In this document: positions 31,143 to 38,890 of the stretch, piece after piece
Position numbering within the stretch: the stretch's first letter is position 1
Layout: every line of letters begins with the position of its first letter
Source of the DNA: JAGXOF01 sp046545575
Lineage (GTDB): Bacteria; Chloroflexota; Dehalococcoidia; SZUA-161; SpSt-899
Length of the DNA stretch: 40,943 bases
Reading direction: 5' to 3'
Assembly: GCA_046545575.1 (NCBI GenBank)
Contig: JBKGZM010000010.1
Location: forward strand, 1 to 40,943
Notes under the pieces: model-generated
The model's input: the letters and a program-made list of their open reading frames with translations, nothing else
Told to the model about the DNA's origin: nothing
Databases searched by the model: none
Made by a program: the position numbers and the translations under genes

Positions 31143-32027
31143 TTGTCCAATAGCAATCGACAGGGTGAATCGTCAAGGAAGGTAGCCTTTGTCCTAAGCG
31201 GCGGCGGCAACCGTGGTGCTCTCGAGGCGGGAGTCCTTCTTTCCCTTTTCGAAAGTGGCATTCAACCCAGTATCCTGGTCGGGACCTCAGTGGGGGCTGT
31301 CAATGCCTCTGCCATTGCTATTGATCCTTCTCTCAATGCGGCCAGGTGGCTGGCTGATATGTGGAGGAAAGCGAGTAGAAAGGATGTTATGCCCTATGGG
31401 TATCTTTCAATGCTGTGGCGGCTGGTGAGTGGCAAGAGTAGTCTCCAAAGCAATCAGCCCCTGAGGGACTTTCTCGAGCGCTATATGCCATCAAATGTAC
31501 GCACCTTTGCTGACCTGAAGAAGGCGGAGCTTTACATAACAGCCGTTAGCCTCAATACAGGCAATCTGCACGTGTTCGGGCTTGACCCTTCCGATTCCAT
31601 CATCGATGCCATCATGGCCAGTACCGCGATACCTGTATTCCTTTCTCCTTGGCAATACCGTGATCAACGGTATGTAGATGGGGGTGTGATCAGTGACCTG
31701 CCTGTCCGGGTTGCACGGGAGATGAACGCTACCGAGATTTTCGCCGTCGATGTGGGGCAGCATAGAAAGCTAAGACGCAGCCGGCGGGGTGGTGTATTAG
31801 GTGTTATTAGCCAGCTCCTCAATGCCATATCCTATCGTAGGTTTATCTATGAACTGGGATGGGCCGAAGAAGCACCTCGCCAGGATAGCCTCCATTATAT
31901 ACCGGTAGATGCATTTCAGGAGCTTCGCATCTGGGACTTCTCTCACACAGCGGAAATGATAGAGACGGGGAAGAGAGTCGGATTGGATTATATACAAAGG
32001 TACAATCTCGAGAAGACATTGAAATGA
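31143..32027 (+). CDS. Patatin-like phospholipase
   Basis: 294 residues from the TTG at 31143, chosen because AGGTTAGGAG lies 8 nt upstream; another in-frame TTG at 31098 lacks a site. It has the patatin catalytic dyad and oxyanion hole: LSGGGNRGALEAG (about 18-30), the nucleophile elbow GTSVG with S49, and YVDGG with D179. It would hydrolyse acyl esters of phospholipids at the inner face of the membrane, as in the RssA/YchK-type cytosolic proteins. No signal peptide is seen. The gene ends 2 nt from the convergent peptidase gene. Confidence 0.92.
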   Translation: MSNSNRQGESSRKVAFVLSGGGNRGALEAGVLLSLFESGIQPSILVGTSVGAVNASAIAIDPSLNAARWLADMWRKASRKDVMPYGYLSMLWRLVSGKSSLQSNQPLRDFLERYMPSNVRTFADLKKAELYITAVSLNTGNLHVFGLDPSDSIIDAIMASTAIPVFLSPWQYRDQRYVDGGVISDLPVRVAREMNATEIFAVDVGQHRKLRRSRRGGVLGVISQLLNAISYRRFIYELGWAEEAPRQDSLHYIPVDAFQELRIWDFSHTAEMIETGKRVGLDYIQRYNLEKTLK

Positions 32028-32029
32028 GT

Positions 32030-33345
32030 CTATTGGCCGTAGTGAACGGTCAGCACACCGTCATCGTAGTTAGTGAGCCTCTCTACTCCCGTACTGGTGA
32101 CTAGATAGTCGTCCTCAACTCCTACAGCGCCCTCTCCCGGGAAAACAACCTTGGGCTCGAACGCAAACACCATGTTCTCCTCAAGCTCCTGGCCGAACCC
32201 CTGTCCGATAACGGGATATTCATCGATTTCCAGTCCAATTCCATGGCCTAAGAAGGCTACCTGATTCTCTCCGTAGCCCATAAAATACTCCTCATATCCC
32301 TTTTCACGGGCCAGCTTCACTGATTCCTCGTAGAGCGAGGAGCAAAGCCTGCCGGGCCGTGCCCAATTCTCCATGAAATCCTTTACCTCTTTGGTGAAGG
32401 AATAGGCTTGCTGGAATTTCTGAGGCAATTGACCGACTACGAAAGTGCGGGTCATGTCTGTCACATACCCGTTAATCCCGACGCCGAAATCGATGATAAT
32501 AGGGGTCCCCTCGGCTACGGTGTTGGAGCTCGCGCCCTGGGCGATGGCGGGAGTTGTTCCTTGGCCCCCTAATGGTGTTCTTAGGAAAGACGGAACAGCT
32601 CCCGTCTTTCCGCAGAAAACGTGTGCGTAGTGCATCTCTTGATTATATCCGCGCATACGGAGCCGGCCTTGATGCCCCATTCTTCTGGACAAACTTCCCA
32701 ATCGTGCGTCGACTTCGAGTTCTGTCATTCCTGGCCGGATGATTCTCTGGGCCTCTTCCATGACCTTGACCACTATGCTGCACGCCTTCTTGGTCTGGGC
32801 AACTTCGTAATCCGACTTAAGCATGCGGATTCTTCTAATATACTCCGAGATGTCCAGGAAGTCTGCCTTGGGAAAGTATTTGCACAAGGCTCTTTTCTCG
32901 TTTAGGGTTGGTAATGCTGATTATAGCTTCCCGTCAGGGCTAACGCGAGTCTATTTGCGAAGCGGCCAACACGAAATAATAAAAGAGCCTTGCACAAACT
33001 GAAGTAATGCTTAACAGGCAAGACATCCAGCTCCAGACCGATTTGCCCCTCCATTGAAAAATTGAAATCAGAGAGAGCCTGGCCCAGGTGGCTGGTGCTT
33101 TTCAATGGCACTATCTGGTCCAGATTTGATTCCTCCTGAGCGCGCTCAAAGCTCTTCTGCACCGCTAGCACGGGCTTCCCCTGAGCGGGTATGAAGAGGT
33201 AGGATGACTGTATCGTCCCGGAGAAATAGAACAGGTCGACACTCTGAGAGATTAAAGCACCTGCGATTTCATTCTCTTGAAGGGCTTTTTGAAATCGGGC
33301 GACTCTCGACTCGAGCTCCTCGCGAGGGGTATATTCAAATTCCAT
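32030..33345 (-). pseudogene. M24 family Xaa-Pro peptidase interrupted by a MITE
   Basis: Two frames together form one creatinase/aminopeptidase-P protein. The N-terminal part (33345 to about 32990) reads MEFEYTPREELESRVARFQ and carries the creatinase N-domain. The C-terminal part (32887-32030) holds the pita-bread domain with metal ligands in IDFGVGINGYVTDMT, LGHGIGLE, FEPKVV and GVEDDYLV. Between them lie 102 bp of foreign sequence and a second copy of the 8-bp TTGCACAA. Removing 110 bp leaves 1206 bp, an unbroken 401-codon frame joining HYFSLCK to YFPKAD. The catalytic half might still be translated from TTG 32887, but without a clear ribosome site. It follows lspA on the same strand. Confidence 0.9.
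32888..32989. mobile_element. 102-bp MITE with terminal inverted repeats
   Basis: The element begins GGCTCTTTT and ends AAAAGAGCC, a perfect 9-bp inverted repeat. It extends to about 24 bp with mismatches, both arms continuing to GTTGG. It is flanked by identical 8-bp copies TTGCACAA at 32880-32887 and 32990-32997. It has no coding capacity, so it was presumably moved by a transposase encoded elsewhere. Exact removal of element plus one flank restores the host gene. Confidence 0.92.
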
Positions 33346-33349
33346 ACAT

Positions 33350-33853
33350 CTATCCGTCGCTTGATGCACTTTGTGCTTGCCAGGCCATTGTCAGCACACA
33401 TAAGACAAGTATGATGACACCGACGGTTATTGACGCATCGGCTATGTTGAATGACGGCCAGTGAAAGTCCCCCCAAAGGCGGACGTCCAGGAAGTCTGTC
33501 ACTTGCCCGAATCTTATCCGGTCTATGAGGTTCCCTATCGCTCCGCCCAACACCAACCCCAACCCGGTTCTCACCAGAGCGCCACTACCTGAGAGATAGC
33601 GAAAATAAACCCATATGATCGCTATTATCTCGATAATCGTCAGGATCATTAGGAAGGTTGAGGGGATCGGGAGTCCGAAAACGCTTCCGGTATTTGTTAG
33701 GTGTGTCAGACGAAACCTTCCGTCAGGAGGGATTGATTGTCCCAGGACCATGTTGGCTCTTACCAAGGACTTTGTGGCAAAATCTGCGGCTACCACTAGC
33801 GCAGCGAGCAAGGGGAATAATAGGCTCGCTAATAATCCACGGTTGTGCTTCAT
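33350..33853 (-). CDS. lspA: Lipoprotein signal peptidase
   Basis: 167 residues with four membrane helices. The catalytic aspartates are D120 in GQVTDFLD and D139 in FNIADASI. The conserved elements GNLIDR and TNTGSVFG (usually NTGAAFG) are present. LspA cuts signal peptides off diacylglyceryl-modified prolipoproteins such as the PstS and peptide-binding lipoproteins encoded in this window. The ribosome site is weak. The peptidase gene starts 4 nt after its stop, so both form one operon. Confidence 0.96.
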   Translation of the reverse strand: MKHNRGLLASLLFPLLAALVVAADFATKSLVRANMVLGQSIPPDGRFRLTHLTNTGSVFGLPIPSTFLMILTIIEIIAIIWVYFRYLSGSGALVRTGLGLVLGGAIGNLIDRIRFGQVTDFLDVRLWGDFHWPSFNIADASITVGVIILVLCVLTMAWQAQSASSDG

Positions 33854-33869
33854 CGTTTTTACCAGTCTA

Positions 33870-33899
33870 AGTGTACCATAAGCCTTTTAGAAAGGACAA
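33870..33899 (-). promoter_or_regulatory. Promoter of lspA
   Basis: On the minus strand TTGTCC (33899-33894), an 18-nt spacer and TACACT (33875-33870) with an upstream TGG, divergent from the next promoter. Confidence 0.5.
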
Positions 33900-33914
33900 T
33901 GGTAGGTCTTCCCA

Positions 33915-33943
33915 TTGATGATATCTGTAGCTCCTAGTATACT
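33915..33943 (+). promoter_or_regulatory. Promoter of the peptide-binding protein operon
   Basis: TTGATG (33915-33920), a 17-nt spacer and TATACT (33938-33943), about 30 nt before the TTG start. Confidence 0.65.
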
Positions 33944-33973
33944 CTTTACGTAAGCGGATAGGAGTGCGGAACA

Positions 33974-35611
33974 TTGAGAAAGCGTCTTTTGGTCCCTGTT
34001 GTTGTCCTTTTGATAGTGGTACTGTTTGGTACTGTCAGCTGTGCGATGAATCAGTCGCCTGCCGATACAGCAGTGCCAGCGACTGTTTCGGAGCAATTGC
34101 CTCCTCTTGAGATATCCAGGCAGAATTCCCTCATACTGTTTGATGTTGGGCCAACGACCCTAGATCCGGCACTTGCCCGGGATACAACATCTGCTTCCTA
34201 TGTGAAAGAGATATTCAGCGGACTTGTAATGCTCAACAGGGATTTGGAAGTTGTCCCCGATATCGCCAGAAAGTGGGAGATCAGCCAAGATGGAAAAACC
34301 TACACGTTCTACTTGCGAAAGGACGCGAAGTTTCACAACGGAGAACCGGTTATAGCACACGATTTCAAGTATTCCGTTGAGCGTGCCTGTGACCCTGAGA
34401 CCGGCTCCAAAAGCGCTGCTAACTACCTCGGGGATATCATTGGTGTGCAGGAAAAGCTCTTGGGAAAGGCCGAAACGGTGAGAGGCGTAACGGTTAAGGA
34501 CGATTATACCCTTCAGCTTTCGTTGAAAGAGCGGAATGCGATCTTTCTGGCCAAGCTTACCTACCCGGTAGCCTGTGTTGTTAATCAAGAAAATGTGAGC
34601 TCTGGTGAAGGCTGGTGGCGCCATCCCGTTGGCAACGGGCCGTTCAAGCTCGAACGTTGGCAACGGGACAGGCTCCTGGTGCTGGAACGGAATGACCTCT
34701 ATTATGGGGAGATGCCTGAGATCAAGCATGCGATCTTCTCGCTCTGGGGCGGTAATCCCATGATAATGTACGAGAACGGGGAGATCGATCTTACCTATGT
34801 GTCAACCGCCAATGTGGAGCGTGCTCGTGATCCAGCTAATCCGCTGCATGATGAACTGGTTGAGGTCCCCGAGTTCAGCATTTGGTATGTGGGGTTTGAT
34901 ACCACGAAGCCGCCTTTTGATAGTGTGAAGGTGCGTCAGGCATTCTGTCATGCCATTGATAAGGAGAGAATAATTGAACTTATCTTGAAGGACACGGTGA
35001 GAGGCACTGATCTCATTGTGCCTCCCGGTATACCGGACTACGATAACCGGGGGATTAATGGGCTTGAGTTCGATCCTGAGAAGGCTCAACAGCTCATCCA
35101 GCAATCGAAATATGGGAGCGTTTCCGAGCTTCCTCCTATCACCTTTACCACCTCAGGCCGTGGAACCGTCTCCTCGATCAATGAGGCGTTGATCTACATG
35201 TGGAAGGAAAACCTGGGGGTAGAGGTGGAGATGTGGCATCTACAGCCCGAGGTATACCCTTATGTCATCAAGGAGGAAAAGGGCGAAATCTTCGATCTGG
35301 GATGGGTAGCTGATTATCCGAGTCCTCAGAACTTTCTGGAAATGCTTTTCCGCTCCGGCAGCGAGGACAATGTCGGGGAATACAGCAACCCCGAAGTCGA
35401 TGTCCTTTTGGATGAAGCGAAAAAGGAAGGGAACAGATCTGCTCGTATGGGAATGTACAAAGAGGCCGAGCGGGTGATTTTGAATGATGCTGCTTGCCTG
35501 CCTTTGTTCTTCGGCCGCGAGTACATGCTGGTGAAGCCTTATGTTAAGAACTTCGTCGCGGCCCCGATGCCGTTGCCATGGCTCAAATATGTTTCGATCG
35601 AGCGAGAGTGA
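33974..35611 (+). CDS. Peptide/nickel-type ABC transporter substrate-binding lipoprotein (SBP family 5)
   Basis: 545 residues from a TTG with AGGAG 10 nt upstream. The signal peptide of about 22 residues ends GTVSC, so C23 is the likely lipid-anchored residue. The rest is a full SBP_bac_5 fold: FDVGPTTLDPALARDTTSASYVKEIFSGLV near the start of the mature part, WEISQDGKTYTFYLRKDAKFHNGEPV, and a C-terminal EAERVILNDAACLPLFF. Such proteins bind oligopeptides, nickel chelates or other small ligands. No permease or ATPase gene is adjacent, so it is an orphan that must share a transporter or act as a sensor. The ligand is unknown. Confidence 0.92.
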   Translation: MRKRLLVPVVVLLIVVLFGTVSCAMNQSPADTAVPATVSEQLPPLEISRQNSLILFDVGPTTLDPALARDTTSASYVKEIFSGLVMLNRDLEVVPDIARKWEISQDGKTYTFYLRKDAKFHNGEPVIAHDFKYSVERACDPETGSKSAANYLGDIIGVQEKLLGKAETVRGVTVKDDYTLQLSLKERNAIFLAKLTYPVACVVNQENVSSGEGWWRHPVGNGPFKLERWQRDRLLVLERNDLYYGEMPEIKHAIFSLWGGNPMIMYENGEIDLTYVSTANVERARDPANPLHDELVEVPEFSIWYVGFDTTKPPFDSVKVRQAFCHAIDKERIIELILKDTVRGTDLIVPPGIPDYDNRGINGLEFDPEKAQQLIQQSKYGSVSELPPITFTTSGRGTVSSINEALIYMWKENLGVEVEMWHLQPEVYPYVIKEEKGEIFDLGWVADYPSPQNFLEMLFRSGSEDNVGEYSNPEVDVLLDEAKKEGNRSARMGMYKEAERVILNDAACLPLFFGREYMLVKPYVKNFVAAPMPLPWLKYVSIERE

Positions 35612-35613
35612 AC

Positions 35614-36807
35614 ATGGGCAAACAGAGAAATAAACTTCATATCCTTGGCGTGCTGGTAGCTGGCCTCGGGTGCCAGTCAGGGGGAGAAACACCATCTGAA
35701 ACGAAGACATCCTTTGAGCCTGGGACAACTCTGGATTTGGAAAGTAATCCACACTCTATTGACCTCTTGTCTACCGTCGTCCAACCTGATTCCCCTGAGT
35801 CCCTGAAATTCGGGGTGGAATGCGAAGGCGAGAGTGAGATCGTCGATATTGAACTGCACTATGAGATTTTGAAACGCAACTCGGCTGTTGTGTGTATATG
35901 GCCGGACTTTGAGCGGTCACGCGAGGTACAGACAAGCTGGACACTGGATACCAGGAAGATCAGTTTGCCGCCTGGGGCGCAGATAAAGTACAGATGGATT
36001 GTGGAAAACGTCGACGGAGAGGTGCTACGCACTAAATGGGGTGAGTTTACATTCAATGACTCACGCTATGAGTGGCAGGAGGTATCTGGAGACAAAATAA
36101 GCATACTATGGTACCAGGGGGCGCGGGATTTCGCGGAAAGCCTGCTGAATGCGTCTGAAGAGGCATTGGATAGATTGGCCAGAGGTGTAGGAGCCCATCT
36201 GGAAAAGGAGGCCAAGGTCTACATCTATGCAAACTCAAACGACCTGCGCAATGCCATGGTTTTTCCGCAGGAATGGACGGGTGGTGTCGCATTCACAGAC
36301 TATGGCACAATAGCTATCGGCATCTCGCCGAGTAACCTGTCATGGGGAATGAGAGCACTGGCACATGAGCTTACTCACCTGGTCATTCATCAGATGACCT
36401 CTGGCCCATTTGGCGAGTTGCCAACGTGGCTGGATGAAGGACTGGCGGTCTATGCGGAAGGGGAGCTCAGGGGGGACTTCCGAAGTGCATTGGAGCAGGC
36501 TATCTCCGGGAAAAGCCTCATCTCTCTTCAGAGCCTGAGCGGCAGCTTCCCCGCAGATCCACAGGAGGCCATCCTTGCCTATGCCCAGAGCTATAGCATA
36601 GTAAACTTCCTGATACAAGAGTACGGCAGCGAAAGGATATCCAGGTTGCTGCAGGAGTTTAAAGAGGGAAGCACCCCTGATGAAGCTCTGAGGGAGGTAT
36701 ACGGATTTGGCACCGAGGGGCTAGAGAGGCGTTGGAAAGCGAGTCTCGGTTTGGGAGCAAGCGTGGGAGTGATTCCGGGAGCTTGGAACAGCCTGCCTCG
36801 GTCATAG
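35614..36807 (+). CDS. Peptidase MA family (gluzincin-like) metalloprotease, exported
   Basis: 397 residues from the ATG 2 nt after the preceding stop. The N-terminus is a hydrophobic export signal ending VAGLGC; Cys20 could be lipidated, though the lipobox is imperfect. Residues about 60-150 form a beta-rich domain without recognised family. The catalytic domain has the zinc motif HELTH (251-255) and the third ligand E275 in WLDEGLAVY, followed by helices typical of the peptidase-MA/DUF1570-like group. It is probably an extracytoplasmic protease. Sharing an operon with a peptide-binding lipoprotein suggests that it supplies peptides to it (inference). Confidence 0.85.
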   Translation: MGKQRNKLHILGVLVAGLGCQSGGETPSETKTSFEPGTTLDLESNPHSIDLLSTVVQPDSPESLKFGVECEGESEIVDIELHYEILKRNSAVVCIWPDFERSREVQTSWTLDTRKISLPPGAQIKYRWIVENVDGEVLRTKWGEFTFNDSRYEWQEVSGDKISILWYQGARDFAESLLNASEEALDRLARGVGAHLEKEAKVYIYANSNDLRNAMVFPQEWTGGVAFTDYGTIAIGISPSNLSWGMRALAHELTHLVIHQMTSGPFGELPTWLDEGLAVYAEGELRGDFRSALEQAISGKSLISLQSLSGSFPADPQEAILAYAQSYSIVNFLIQEYGSERISRLLQEFKEGSTPDEALREVYGFGTEGLERRWKASLGLGASVGVIPGAWNSLPRS

Positions 36808-36820
36808 CAGAGCTTGTCAG

Positions 36821-37618
36821 CTAACTCACTGTCCCTGTCTCGTCGGTAAGTGAATTCTCCTCAGGCTCTGTGGGGGCCTCTTCTGCATGAGGCTTTACTT
36901 CATCTTCCCACTCACCGAATTCATCGACGCTTTCGATCTCGCTCTCGTAATCATATTTAAACATGGTGTCTTTTACTGGTCGGGGTTGCTCCAGTGTTTT
37001 CGGAGGGAATGAAGAATAGTCCGCCAGTGAGGGATGTCGAAATGTTTCCCTGATAAGGACTCTAACCTGGCCATTACCTATTCCTGCTACTGCTGCCTGA
37101 TACTCATTGCCGCCTTTCATAAGTTCAACGAGGTGCGACCCCAATCGCGACTCCAGATCGCCGATGTATTCTCCGTTGCTGTCTGTCACGGTTAGTTTAT
37201 GTCCTTTTGTCACGAGGAATAACTCATCTCCGGCTGAGAGTTTTGCCAGGATCTCGTCAGGAGCGACATTGCTCAGGTAAACGAGCCTGGACTTGCCCGT
37301 TTCCTCCAGAAAGAAAGATGAAATGCTCCCGCTTGGTTTGCTTTGTGTATTTTTGCCGTCTTTATCTTTGATGTAGTGGAGACGCTCGAGATTTTTCTTG
37401 GCGATACCGTTGCCAGGGTCCAGCTTCAGTACTTGTTCGTAGACTCTTGCAGCCTCGTCGTGCTCTCCTAGCTTGATCAATGCCTTGCCCAGGCGATTGT
37501 GGGCACCAACGTCATTGGGGTAGAGTTCAATGATACTTTCGTTCATTGCCTTGGCCTCTTCCCAGCGGCCTTGCATAGCCAGCTCTATTGCCTCGGATGA
37601 GTACCTATTGTAATTCAC
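36821..37618 (-). CDS. TPR protein with a C-terminal beta domain and acidic tail
   Basis: 265 residues from a GTG with AGGAGG upstream. Residues 1-80 contain two tetratricopeptide repeats (WEEAKAMNESIIELYPNDVGAHNRLGKAL and EHDEAARVYEQVLKLDPGN). Residues about 105-205 form an all-beta segment with GHKLTVTDSNGEYIGDLESRLG and QVRVLIRETFRHP, resembling HIRAN-like small barrels (uncertain). The last 50 residues are strongly acidic. TPRs mediate protein contacts; the partner is unknown. It has its own promoter and ends 13 nt from the convergent peptidase gene. Confidence 0.85.
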   Translation of the reverse strand: MNYNRYSSEAIELAMQGRWEEAKAMNESIIELYPNDVGAHNRLGKALIKLGEHDEAARVYEQVLKLDPGNGIAKKNLERLHYIKDKDGKNTQSKPSGSISSFFLEETGKSRLVYLSNVAPDEILAKLSAGDELFLVTKGHKLTVTDSNGEYIGDLESRLGSHLVELMKGGNEYQAAVAGIGNGQVRVLIRETFRHPSLADYSSFPPKTLEQPRPVKDTMFKYDYESEIESVDEFGEWEDEVKPHAEEAPTEPEENSLTDETGTVS

Positions 37619-37656
37619 CTGCTATTCCTCCTTCTTGAGCTATACCCCGCCGAATT

Positions 37657-37685
37657 AAGATATCATGGTCTTTTGCAAGAGTCAA
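37657..37685 (-). promoter_or_regulatory. Promoter of the TPR protein gene
   Basis: On the minus strand TTGACT (37685-37680), a 17-nt spacer and TATCTT (37662-37657), in the 77-nt gap below the YggT gene. Confidence 0.65.
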
Positions 37686-37695
37686 CACGATTGTG

Positions 37696-37944
37696 CTATA
37701 AGATTCCTATCAGCCCGGCAATGACCTGCAAGACAATTATGGCAACGAGCGGGCTTATATCCATCATGCCTATGCGGGGGATAATGCTCCGAAGAGGACT
37801 GAGAATCGGTTCGGTTACTTGATACAGAATGGCGACAAATCGACTGCCAGGATCGACCGGGAACCAGGAAATGATGGCTCTTAAAAAGATAGCAACTGTA
37901 AGTATCTGGCAGAGTATTTCCACAAATGCGACGAAGAAATTCAT
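37696..37944 (-). CDS. YggT family membrane protein
   Basis: 82 residues with two membrane helices separated by the family signature: ISWFPVDPGSRFVAILYQVTEPILSPLRSIIPRIGMMDISPLVA. YggT proteins are small membrane proteins often encoded after proC and in cell-division or septum neighbourhoods; their role is not firmly known, though ion homeostasis has been proposed. Here the ATG comes 2 nt after the proC stop, the common arrangement. Confidence 0.92.
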   Translation of the reverse strand: MNFFVAFVEILCQILTVAIFLRAIISWFPVDPGSRFVAILYQVTEPILSPLRSIIPRIGMMDISPLVAIIVLQVIAGLIGIL

Positions 37945-37946
37945 TT

Positions 37947-38750
37947 CTACTCCTCGCCCAGGCTTTGAGCTTTCCGATATGCGGCGATGATTGCTTGATC
38001 CAGGCTTGCTCGCAGGCTGCTCTTTTCCAGCTCGAAGAGAGCTTCGGCGGTAGTACCCCCCGGTGAGGTGACCATGTTTCGTAGCTCTGCCACGCTTCTG
38101 TTGCTTGCCTGGGCGAAACGTGCTGTTCCCAGGACGGTTTGGAGGACAAGCTCGGTTGACATCTCACGGGACATCCCGATGTGGACTCCTGCATCGATCA
38201 TAGACTCAATCACCAGGAAAATGTAAGCTGGCCCGCTTCCGCTCACTGCTGTGGCCATGTCGAGGTATTTCTCATCTGCAACGTAGATTTCTTTCCCCAG
38301 TGTGCTGAGGGTGGTCTGCGCAAGCCCCTTTTGCTGATCACTTACCGAGTCGGTGGCGGTCCATACACTCATGCCTTCCCCGATTTGAGCCGGAGTGTTT
38401 GGCATAACCCGCACAATTGAATCATGCTTCAATTGATGTTTTAAGGTATCTATCCTTGTTCCAGCCATAATAGAAAGCACTAATTGTTCATCCTGAAGGC
38501 TGCTGCTGAGTTCATCGCTTATCGCTCCAAAGACCTGTGGCTTGACCGAGAGAACCACTAGGTCCTTGCCTTCTACTGCCCTGATGTTATCTGAGAGGCA
38601 ATAAACTTTGTATTCGTTCTGCAGCCTTTGCAACTGGTTCTGATCGATATCGCTTACCGTGATCGATCCTGGTGTCGCGTGTCCTTTGGCGATAAGGCCA
38701 GAGATTATGGCTTCTCCCATCACCCCACCCCCGATAATGGCGATATTCAT
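37947..38750 (-). CDS. proC: Pyrroline-5-carboxylate reductase
   Basis: 267 residues, the usual length. The N-terminal Rossmann motif is IGGGVMGEAI (about 5-14). VVLSVKPQ is at about 65-72 and VRVMPNTPAQIGEGM at about 113. The C-terminal dimer and active-site region contains AVSGSGPAYIFLV and TSPGGTTAEAL. It reduces pyrroline-5-carboxylate to proline with NAD(P)H, the last step of proline synthesis. GGGGGTG precedes the ATG. It is co-transcribed with the YggT gene. Confidence 0.97.
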   Translation of the reverse strand: MNIAIIGGGVMGEAIISGLIAKGHATPGSITVSDIDQNQLQRLQNEYKVYCLSDNIRAVEGKDLVVLSVKPQVFGAISDELSSSLQDEQLVLSIMAGTRIDTLKHQLKHDSIVRVMPNTPAQIGEGMSVWTATDSVSDQQKGLAQTTLSTLGKEIYVADEKYLDMATAVSGSGPAYIFLVIESMIDAGVHIGMSREMSTELVLQTVLGTARFAQASNRSVAELRNMVTSPGGTTAEALFELEKSSLRASLDQAIIAAYRKAQSLGEE

Positions 38751-38803
38751 TGATTCACCCCCATTCAGTTATACCCTTCGAGTGAGGATATCCTTGCTTC
38801 TGG

Positions 38804-38812
38804 ATTATATCA
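38804..38812 (-). promoter_or_regulatory. Extended -10 promoter of proC
   Basis: On the minus strand TGA-TATAAT (38812-38804) is a consensus extended -10, without a good -35, about 50 nt before the proC ATG. Confidence 0.6.
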
Positions 38813-38890
38813 GAAAGCGAACTCACCGAGCTATCGCTTGATACCCTCTGCTGTTTATGATAACCTGTAGCTGTTTCGAGAACAATACTC

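Noticed and set aside
32030..33345. Two independent genes (a small hypothetical and an M24 peptidase)
   Set aside because: The halves fit one protein exactly when the 102-bp element and one target copy are removed.
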